Positions 57,296-63,600 of a DNA stretch of 64,000 nt are shown here, one piece after another. The DNA is from Treponema vincentii. Lineage in GTDB: Bacteria; Spirochaetota; Spirochaetia; Treponematales; Treponemataceae. The stretch covers positions 186,001 to 250,000 of the forward strand of contig NZ_CP048020.1 in the NCBI RefSeq assembly GCF_010365865.1, given 5' to 3'. The notes below the pieces were generated by a model, which did no database searches, was not told the origin of the DNA, and was given only the letters and a program-made list of their open reading frames with translations. The first letter of the stretch is position 1. Each line of letters begins with the position of its first letter. The position numbers and the translations under genes were made by a program.

Positions 57296-58180
57296 TTATA
57301 AATGGATTTTCTCGATTTCCTGTATGGTCAAACCGGTTGCGTGTGCAATAGTGTCGATAGATAAGCCCATAGAAAGTAAGTTCCGCGCTGTTTCGCGCTT
57401 ACCTTCGGCGATACCAAGAGATCTGCCTTCGGTATAAGCTATTTTCCGCTCTTCAGCGCGCTGTACGGCGATATCGGTAGCATAATCGTATTCTGCTATT
57501 AACATATTTATGACCTCCTTGGCTTTTCGTTGCAGGTATTCTTTGAGAATACCGTTTTGTATACATTCTTTTATTGCATTTTCAAAACCGTGTTCTTTAT
57601 CTTGTTCAATATTTCGTCGTACCGTTTCCACGAACATACTGTATTCCGCTAACGGTTTACAGTTTTGCAGTATTGTATGTTTTTTATTTTTATTGATATT
57701 CAGTACTTTTACTTTTAATTCTAACGGAATATGCTCCGGTTTTGTCATAAAAGAATCGGAAAGCTTTAATTCGGTTTCATTCGGATAGTCTTCGATTCCA
57801 TTATAAAAAACATAAAATTCCGGCGTTGGGATTTTTACGAGCGAGCGTGCGTATCGTTCTTGAGCATCTAACAGCCGTTCATATAATCGTACGACATATT
57901 CGAGGCATCGTATTGGCATATTAGGATTGATGGTTGACTGATGTTCAGCCAATACAATCATTTTGTTATCAATGAGATATGATACATCATTGTAGAAAGA
58001 CATATAGATAACTTGTTCAAGGCGGAGTGATTCTAACGGTACTGAATTGCCCAGATGAGTGCCGTGTAGAGCATTATATAATGAGAGAAAATTTTCTTTT
58101 GCGTTTTTATCTTCACCAAACAGGTCTACAAAAACCGAATCTTTATAATTCCTGTTTGCCGCTTGTTTTTGCTCTTGCAT
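57296..58180 (-). CDS. Rpn-family recombination-promoting nuclease / putative transposase (PD-(D/E)XK)
   Basis: 294 residues from ATG 58180 (a TTG at 58216 is less likely). The sequence matches the TIGR01784 family, first named from T. denticola: NYKDSVFVDLFGED at the start, NDVSYLI with Asp at residue 65, then MIVLAEHQST with Glu79 and Gln81 as the PD-(D/E)XK-type active-site set, and NMPIRCLEYVVRLYE. Related E. coli Rpn proteins cut DNA and raise recombination. The end has a helix with repeated GIAEGKRETARN and a hook near the stop (TIQEIEKIHL). It is the only candidate enzyme here that could act on the repeats. It lies between R9 and the decayed cassettes; intact and full length. Confidence 0.85.
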   Translation of the reverse strand: MQEQKQAANRNYKDSVFVDLFGEDKNAKENFLSLYNALHGTHLGNSVPLESLRLEQVIYMSFYNDVSYLIDNKMIVLAEHQSTINPNMPIRCLEYVVRLYERLLDAQERYARSLVKIPTPEFYVFYNGIEDYPNETELKLSDSFMTKPEHIPLELKVKVLNINKNKKHTILQNCKPLAEYSMFVETVRRNIEQDKEHGFENAIKECIQNGILKEYLQRKAKEVINMLIAEYDYATDIAVQRAEERKIAYTEGRSLGIAEGKRETARNLLSMGLSIDTIAHATGLTIQEIEKIHL

Positions 58181-58187
58181 AGTTTCC

Positions 58188-58216
58188 AGTATAGCAGAAA
58201 AAAGTACATAGTGCAA
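58188..58216 (-). promoter_or_regulatory. Possible promoter of the Rpn-like nuclease
   Basis: On the - strand a TATACT -10 box (58188-58193) lies 17 bases from a TTGCAC -35-like box (58211-58216). The -10 ends seven bases before the ATG at 58180, so the transcript could be leaderless or nearly so, with only GGAAACT between. Only the -10 and spacing are strong; the start site is untested. Confidence 0.4.
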
Positions 58217-58319
58217 ATAGAGCGCAGCCGAAGAACAACAGGTGTATCCGTCTCGCTACGAATAAAGCATAGTTTTGATTTTGACAGCAGCACAGTGGTG
58301 TGCTAGGATAATAAGAAAG

Positions 58320-58542
58320 CCGGGAAGACGATACAGGTATACTTTAACGATGAAAAGTATGAAGGGGCGGCGGAAGAAAAGTCGCGATAATGATTAGCCG
58401 GCTGTATGAAGTAACAGAGGAAGGGAAGCGGATCGAATCGTATACGGATCACTTTACGGATATGATCAACGGGACATTGAGCTTACCGGAATCCCCTGAT
58501 CCGGTGCGGGGGAACTTAAACAGCATCAAGGAGTTACAATAA
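58320..58542 (+). pseudogene. Fused fragments of the operon lipoprotein and the RHS N-terminal region
   Basis: Two scraps joined. 58320-58360 matches the lipoprotein at 3215-3919 (KAGKTIQVYFNDE). From about 58385 come short parts of the ZU5-like/SpvB region (ISRLYEV; then EEGKRIESYTDHFTDM and NLNSIKEL), with internal deletions between them, ending in a stop at 58540-58542. The rest of 58217-58320 holds nothing I can identify. Confidence 0.65.
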
Positions 58543-58911
58543 ATGAAAAAGATTGCATTGATAATAATATTTATTTATATATTTATAGGAGATGTGGCTG
58601 CTTTGAAAATTAGGGATATTACAAATATTACACCTACAATTGCTGCATGGATAGAAGAATATTATTCGTTAGAAGGAAGATATCCTGAAGAGTTTGAAGA
58701 TGTGTTAAAAAAAGAACTGAAAGTTTTTGATTATGACATATCTGCGTATTATAATAATTTAAAAAAAGAAGGTTATAGTGCTTTTGTAAAAGACAAAACC
58801 CTTATTGTAATAGATTTAATTAATAAGAAAAAATGTATATATGTTTTTGAAACAAAGAATTTTTTCTTATATGATAGCTTAAAACTGCTTAGAGTGTTTA
58901 AAACAATGTAG
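58543..58911 (+). CDS. Small secreted hypothetical protein
   Basis: 122 residues, very AT-rich. A signal peptide (core IALIIIFIYIFIGDVAA) precedes a small domain with YYSLEGRYPEEFEDVLKKEL and KDKTLIVIDLINKKKCIYVF. The pattern GRYPEEFEDVL resembles the alpha-helical turn of type II pseudopilin-like or DUF small proteins, but no family is certain. Its ATG follows the stop of the upstream RHS scrap with no gap, so it may have been placed behind a broken gene during rearrangement. Possibly an orphan immunity gene. Confidence 0.5.
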   Translation: MKKIALIIIFIYIFIGDVAALKIRDITNITPTIAAWIEEYYSLEGRYPEEFEDVLKKELKVFDYDISAYYNNLKKEGYSAFVKDKTLIVIDLINKKKCIYVFETKNFFLYDSLKLLRVFKTM

Positions 58912-58964
58912 GTGAATGCTGAGGTATTCTTTGTTTCTTGTAGTTTTTGTAAAAAATAATAACA

Positions 58965-59314
58965 AGAGTTTGCCGAAGAAAATCATGACTCCAAACGCTT
59001 AACTTTTTCAAAAGCAGGATTGGCGGGACTAGCAGGATATTTTAAGGTTGATAAATCTTTAGCAATGGATATGCAAGCAAGTTTAACCTTAAATGGAAAA
59101 GAAGTTGGCAGTTTTAAGGGGATACATTGGTGGGCGACCAGCTTTAATCCGAGGGTACATACAAGGGGTAAAGGCAAGCGACTTAAAAGCCCAGTTTACC
59201 GTTAATTTTGGTAACAATAAACAAATGTATCAAGATTTCAAAGCAGAATGGGATAAAAAAGATTCAAGGTGGACATTTAATGATGATAATTGTTCTGCAA
59301 AACTTAATTTCTAA
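58965..59314 (+). pseudogene. Frameshifted remnant, probably a toxin tip
   Basis: Frame one (from about 58965, QEFAEENHDSKRLTFSKAG) runs to FKGIHWWATSFNPRVHTRG. Frame two carries on with ASDLKAQFTVNFGNNKQMYQ and KKDSRWTFNDDNCSAKLNF to the stop at 59312-59314. A one-base slip near 59155-59165 separates them. The Trp-rich middle and Asn-rich end look like the last part of a secreted RHS tip. No start, core or DPDG remains. Confidence 0.5.
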
Positions 59315-59323
59315 GGAGTTGAT

Positions 59324-59716
59324 ATGAAAAAACTATTTTATGTTGTTGTATATGGAATGATATTATTTACTGAGGGGTGGAGATGGCCTCTGATTTTTCA
59401 AGATATGAAGCACATAGAGAAGAAAAGAACAGAAGCGCTTTTACTGGCAATAAAAAACAAAGATAAAATTAGTTTTAAAAAGCGCTTTATTCCTCACATA
59501 GAACACTTTTCCTCTCACTATGATGAAGATGTTGATCATTTATTTGAGCGATTTCAAATTCAAACGTATGAGGTTATTGATGTAATGGTGTATGAATCGG
59601 CTTTATACAAGGATGGAGAAGGTATCGTTCAGTGGAATGTTTCTATGTTAATTGCTACGGAATTTATTAACTACAATCCAGCAAATCCTTCGTATGGGAT
59701 GAGAGTTTGGCCATGA
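59324..59716 (+). CDS. Hypothetical exported protein resembling DUF5104-type proteins
   Basis: 130 residues. N-terminal hydrophobic segment (FYVVVYGMILFTEGW) with no lipid Cys, then KKRTEALLLAIKNKDKISFK and DEDVDHLFERFQ. This is the spacing of the DUF5104 family, often found next to RHS-type toxins. DUF5104 proteins usually have an intact lipobox here, so the Cys may be lost (weak assignment). AAGGAG precedes the ATG, and its stop overlaps the next ATG (ATGA). Probably an orphan immunity gene. Confidence 0.5.
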   Translation: MKKLFYVVVYGMILFTEGWRWPLIFQDMKHIEKKRTEALLLAIKNKDKISFKKRFIPHIEHFSSHYDEDVDHLFERFQIQTYEVIDVMVYESALYKDGEGIVQWNVSMLIATEFINYNPANPSYGMRVWP

Positions 59717-60297
59717 AAAAATATGGTGTTATTATATTGATCTTTCTTTTTTGGGTAAAACTATCATCTCAAGAACTTCTTCCTGATACAAAATATTATT
59801 CTGATGATGGAAGTTCATATTTTAAATTTACAGAGCATGGCGGTGTAACTAAAGGATTTATATGGAATAAGAAAACTCAAAATGAGCTTATGATTTTTTC
59901 ACTTAAATTGCGTTATAAACTTAGAAAAGATGCTATTAAATGGTTTAAGAATAAAATTTTCGAAATTAAAATTCATACGGGCAATCCGGGAGTTTATTCT
60001 ATTTTTGTGTCAGTGAATGACGGAATAATATCTAATCCGGTTAATTTTGTGATGGCAGTAGATATTACCGGAAGCTATGCACTTGTAGGAGAAGAGGATG
60101 TTTATGTGTTAGATATATTCAAAGGAAAAAAGATATTTTATATAAATCGTAATTATGATAACACTGCAATTAAGTATTTAATTTTTGATTTAAAAGAAAC
60201 TAAGTTTCTTGATAATGGAGATCTAATGATTACGTATTATAACCTGTCTATGGAAAAAATATATGAATTAATAAATAAGAATGATTTTATGAGATGA
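59713..60297 (+). CDS. Secreted hypothetical protein in the decayed cassette region
   Basis: 194 residues from ATG 59713, overlapping the upstream stop (ATGA). Signal peptide (core VIILIFLFWVKLSSQ), then beta-rich sequence (SYFKFTEHGGVTKGFIW, FEIKIHTGNPGVYSIFVSVN, ITGSYALVGEEDVYVLDIF). Codon use and AT content match the immunity genes of the other cassettes. It overlaps the start of the degenerate tip E fragment (60294), so the order is no longer that of an intact toxin-immunity pair. No family recognised. Confidence 0.5.
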   Translation: MKKYGVIILIFLFWVKLSSQELLPDTKYYSDDGSSYFKFTEHGGVTKGFIWNKKTQNELMIFSLKLRYKLRKDAIKWFKNKIFEIKIHTGNPGVYSIFVSVNDGIISNPVNFVMAVDITGSYALVGEEDVYVLDIFKGKKIFYINRNYDNTAIKYLIFDLKETKFLDNGDLMITYYNLSMEKIYELINKNDFMR

Positions 60298-60631
60298 AAA
60301 TGACTATAGGAGAAGAATTTGGCTATAATCCAACAGCTAAGAGCTTTTCTGAAAAAATTAGAAGTATAACAGTAGCAAGTTCTTACTCTTTTGTCTCTCT
60401 TGGCACTGAAGCTGAGGGGCACTCATGGATGGTGTATACAGAAAAAACTTCTGAACTAAATATTAGTAAAACATGCAGAGAAATAAAACAGATTTACAAA
60501 GATGTTCAAAAATTTTTAGAAAATGAGGATATTGATGGATTATTAAATTATCTTAAAGATAAAAGCTTATTACTTCTGGAGATGTAAAAGTGGAAGAAAT
60601 AAAAATTATCGAAGCAATTGTAATTATGATG
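60294..60631 (+). pseudogene. Degenerate copy of tip E end and of its immunity gene start
   Basis: 60300-60587 encodes a diverged version of the last ~95 residues of tip E (GYNPTAKSFSEKIRSITVAS, TSELNISKTCREIKQIYKD). 60590-60631 matches the first ~13 codons of the cassette E membrane protein (EEIKIIEAIVI). It then breaks abruptly into RHS core sequence (CACCTGTACCACTACGCGGG). The pair was duplicated as a unit and later cut by another cassette. Confidence 0.7.
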
Positions 60632-61225
60632 TCACCTGTACCACTACGCGGGGAATAATCCGGTTAAATATGTGGATCCTACCGGTAAGTTTTTTATTAT
60701 TGATGATTTAATAGGGGCGGTAATTCAATCGATTCGTGATAATAATTGGTCAAATTTTGGAGAGAAATTTAAATCCAATTTTATTAATACATGGAAATTG
60801 ATCGGTCATTCAATATTGATGTTGCCGCAGACCCTGTGGTTTGGGCCTCAAGAAATTCTCGGATTACTATTAGGGTATGGCTTTATTCTCGGATCGGGGG
60901 AACCGTTGATTGGGATGGTGGTTTTAAATATGTAAACCTCCCAAACCGTAAGGATGGAATAACATTAGGGAGCATTGGTATGGGACATCCTTCATTCAAA
61001 TCGCATGAAAAAGGACATTATTACCAATCGTGGATATTGGGGCCGTTATATTTATTTGTCATAGGAATTCCAAGTATTATTCATGCGGCGATGCATAATA
61101 CAAATAAATGTAATAGATGCAATGAACTTAGAGAAAATGGAGACGACGATCCTTATAAGCATTTTTGGACGGAGCAATGGGCTGAAAAATACAATGAAGA
61201 AAAGAATAAAGAAGAAAAAAAATAA
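60632..61225 (+). pseudogene. RHS core end and degenerate copy of metallopeptidase tip I
   Basis: Only about 15 codons of core (LYHYAGNNPVKYVDPTGK) precede a tip similar to tip I. A one-base loss in GGATCGGGGGAACCG near 60900 splits it into 60672-60935 and a second frame to 61225. The HEKGH motif is still present in the second part. Followed by an intact lipoprotein gene, so the antidote has outlived the toxin. Confidence 0.75.
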
Positions 61226-61244
61226 TTGAAATAAGGAGGAATGT

Positions 61245-61868
61245 ATGAGAAAAATATACATAATATGTATAGCCGTAATAACGATGAGTCTAACATCATG
61301 TCTTCCTAGTGCGAGACTTTACATACTTAATGCAACAGGTGGACCTATTTTAGTGGAAGTAAAAACTATCTATCAAGTGTCAACTGATAAACTATATGAT
61401 GTTGACGTTACTTATGACGGACTAATGGCTTTTAAGTACAAAGAAGAAAGTTCCTTTGGCCCCTCTATAGCATTGGCGCCGATAGTTATTAAACCTTCCG
61501 GATTTGCCTGCTTGTTTTGGAGGCCGGCTAATTCTGATATTCTGTATAGTATGGGGTTTGGTGATTCTTTTTCACGAGATGAAGATGGTAAAGAATTTAT
61601 AGATATGGATAAAATTATCAATGCATTAGATACGGTGTTTATTGAAATGAATGTGTATAAAATCGTACCGAATGAGGATGGAAAGGAATTGTTATATACC
61701 AAAAAAGATATTTTGAATGAGAAAAATATCTTTTTTACAGTATTCAATTTGAAAAAAGACATTGAAATCGACAAAAAATACAAAAAATTCTTGAAAAGAG
61801 GTGGATTTGGAAATTCCAGTTATATAGTTATCAGGGAAAAAACTGAAGAAGAAAAAAATGAGGACTAG
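61245..61868 (+). CDS. Lipoprotein paralogue, orphan immunity candidate
   Basis: 207 residues, clear paralogue of 56107-56730: same lipobox SLTSC (Cys19), RLYILNATGGPILVEV and VIREKTEEEKNE, with changes spread through the middle (VTYDGLMAFKYKEESS). AAGGAGG precedes the ATG. The associated toxin tip is frameshifted, while this frame is intact over its full length. Keeping an orphan antidote would protect against kin that carry the tip. Confidence 0.65.
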   Translation: MRKIYIICIAVITMSLTSCLPSARLYILNATGGPILVEVKTIYQVSTDKLYDVDVTYDGLMAFKYKEESSFGPSIALAPIVIKPSGFACLFWRPANSDILYSMGFGDSFSRDEDGKEFIDMDKIINALDTVFIEMNVYKIVPNEDGKELLYTKKDILNEKNIFFTVFNLKKDIEIDKKYKKFLKRGGFGNSSYIVIREKTEEEKNED

Positions 61869-61995
61869 TTATTGTAGTGTACAGTTTAACCGGTCTATCA
61901 GGTATCAAATGATAGCCTATGAGATTATAAAGAGCTCGTTATAAAACTTTACCCTCACTTCCCACAGAACGAGTTACGGCCGTATGTGGGAAGCT

Positions 61996-62092
61996 ATATC
62001 AAATCTGTACGTCCTTGTACAGATTTAATATCATGTTTTGCTGACGGCAAAACATGATACTGTTTAGAACCACCGCCATCCATGGCGGTAGT
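61996..62092. repeat. Three-hairpin unit M4
   Basis: Stem 1 ATATCAAATCTGTAC (61996-62010) with 62017-62031 around GTCCTT; stem 2 ATCATGTTTTG/CAAAACATGAT; GAACCACCG; stem 3 CCGCCAT/ATGGCGG around CC (62073-62088), a perfect pairing where M1 has one mismatch; TAGTGA. Confidence 0.75.
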
Positions 62093-62230
62093 GAAGGGAA
62101 AAATATTTTTTAAATTGAAAACAAAATTTTGTTTTTATTTACAGCCTAACTATCCTCACCCCCGGACAGCGATTGAAGCGGAAATCCTTTTTGCTGCTCG
62201 TGTAATGCAGGTGCGGTTTTTGGGAGCGTT

Positions 62231-62326
62231 TATCAAACCTGTACATCCTTGTACAGGTTTGATAGCACGTTTTGCTCAGCAAAACGCGCTTCTGCTTAGA
62301 ACCACCGACATCCGTGTCGGTACTGA
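62231..62326. repeat. Three-hairpin unit M5
   Basis: Stem 1 TATCAAACCTGTAC (62231-62244) with 62251-62264 around ATCCTT; stem 2 CGTTTTGC/GCAAAACG around TCA (62268-62286); GAACCACC; stem 3 CCGACA/TGTCGG around TCCG (62305-62320); TACTGA. Inserted at the same repeat position as M3 in R9. Confidence 0.75.
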
Positions 62327-62589
62327 GAAAAAAACACCGCGGGAACAAAACAGCAGCGGCGAAAAGATTGGAGCGGAAAGCGCGGTGCCGATACTTGTGC
62401 ACCTTTATATTGTAATAATGGTACACAAGTATCGGCAGTCCGCCAAAAGCATAACAATAAGAATTGCAAGAAACACTTTACCGGGGGTTTTTCCGCTTAC
62501 GGCAATTCTTGCCGGAAGCGGAAAAACGAAGCCTTTTGAAAAGAGGCGGAGCAGATACAAGGAGACAGCCGAAAATAAAGCGGAGGCAC

Positions 62590-62682
62590 GGTAAAAATGT
62601 ACATCCTTGTACATTTTTACCTACGTGTTTGCAGAGCAAACACGCTACTGACGTGAACCACCGCCGTCCGTGGCGGTTCTGA
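62590..62682. repeat. Three-hairpin unit M6
   Basis: Stem 1 GGTAAAAATGTAC (62590-62602) with 62609-62621 around ATCCTT; stem 2 CGTGTTTGC/GCAAACACG around AGA (62624-62644); GAACCACCG; stem 3 ACCGCC/GGCGGT around GTCCGT; TCTGA. All three stems differ from M1-M5 on both strands but still pair, while the loop ATCCTT and GAACCACCG are kept. Confidence 0.75.
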
Positions 62683-62793
62683 TACGGTGAGGATTTTCAG
62701 AAGCGGCATGGATGCCGCTGGTTTAAACAGAAGCGATGTTTCGGCTCCGACCGAAACTCGTCGTCAAAAGCGTACACGGAAGTACGCTTTTGA

Positions 62794-63600
62794 CAGTGCG
62801 ACGCCGTAGATGCCCGCATATTTTCAAAAGGGGAGGAAACCGGTTTATACTATTACGGAGCGCGCTACCTTGACCCGAAGTATTCGAGATGGTTGAGTGG
62901 AGACCCTGCACTAAGCGATTACATACCGAAAGCGCCGATAGACGACGAGGCAAAGAAGCACAACGAGGACCTGCCGGGCATGGGCGGAGTGTACAATGTC
63001 GTGAACTTACACCTGTACCACTACGCGGGGAATAATCCCATTAAATACGAAGATCCGGATGGGAAATTCTCACAAAGCAAAGAAGTAAACAGAATAGAAA
63101 GAAATTTATCTTGGAATGATTTTTCAACTATTAGGGATGGGCAGAAAGCAAAGCAAGACAGGCGAGATACGGTTCATAGTTTTTTGGGTTTTGCTGCAAC
63201 TGCTATATCAACATTCTTTAGTGGTGTTATTGGAAATATTGCTAACGCTGCTTCTACAGCAGATGGTTTATTGAGCGTAAAACCGGATAATTTAAATCAG
63301 TTAAATAATGCTTTGCAAAACATTAGTAATAAAGCAGCTGATATATCGCAGACAACAGGAGAAGTTCCAAACATTGAAATTGTAGAAATAACAACAAAAA
63401 CGGCAAAAAACGAAGATGTCAGATCTATTAATGGGGCTGCTTTGGTTTATGCGCTAATGGAACATAGTATAACTGAGAAAACTACATTAGAGATTACAAT
63501 CAATGGCGAGAAACAAAAACCTATAGAAGTTTCTAAAAAGCAAACTCATATCACTTATGAAAGGACCCTAAATTATGAAGATTTCAGCTGGGCAAAATAA
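62794..63600 (+). CDS. RHS cassette K: short core remnant and toxin tip K
   Basis: Open from 62794 to the stop at 63598-63600, with repeat R10 fused in frame to the last ~75 residues of the RHS core (EETGLYYYGARYLDPKYSRW). There is no in-frame ATG before the core; TTG 62893 is the first start-like codon. DPDG lies at 63052-63063. Tip K (about 178 residues) has hydrophobic helices (SFLGFAATAISTFFSGVIGN) and a beta-rich C-terminus (TTLEITINGEKQKPIEV). No family recognised. The overlapping next gene is its likely immunity gene. Confidence 0.6.
   Translation, partial: QCDAVDARIFSKGEETGLYYYGARYLDPKYSRWLSGDPALSDYIPKAPIDDEAKKHNEDLPGMGGVYNVVNLHLYHYAGNNPIKYEDPDGKFSQSKEVNRIERNLSWNDFSTIRDGQKAKQDRRDTVHSFLGFAATAISTFFSGVIGNIANAASTADGLLSVKPDNLNQLNNALQNISNKAADISQTTGEVPNIEIVEITTKTAKNEDVRSINGAALVYALMEHSITEKTTLEITINGEKQKPIEVSKKQTHITYERTLNYEDFSWAK

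Larger units (their letters stand above)
61913..62831 (+). repeat. Hairpin-mosaic repeat R10, largest and most complex
   Basis: Left end as R1 (GAGATTATAAAGAGCT), CTTCCCACA/TGTGGGAAG hairpin, unit M4 (61996-62092), GGACAGCGATTGAAG block, inserted unit M5 (62231-62326), GCCGATACTTGTG central hairpin and TTTTTCCGCTT hairpin. In the right arm unit M6 (62590-62682) and more hairpins (GCGGCAT/ATGCCGC, TTTCGG/CCGAAA, GTCAAAAGCGTAC around ACGGAA) replace the usual sequence. It ends TATTTTCAAAAG at 62819-62830. It holds three copies of the three-hairpin unit. No convincing gene between 61869 and 62793. Confidence 0.8.

Noticed and set aside
57157..57351. Short + strand frame with a Cys/Arg-rich product beside the nuclease gene
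   Set aside because: It reads through three-hairpin unit M3 and the antisense end of the nuclease gene; no support as a gene.
14722..62831. Integron-type attC sites behind toxin-immunity cassettes
   Set aside because: T. denticola is known to have a chromosomal integron and the repeats are hairpin-rich, but I find no GTTRRRY/RYYYAAC pairs at cassette ends and no integrase. Cassettes also share long homologous 5' RHS sequence, unlike gene cassettes.
14722..62831. CRISPR array
   Set aside because: Repeats are long, few and non-uniform, with coding cassettes of kilobases between them, not short spacers; no cas genes.
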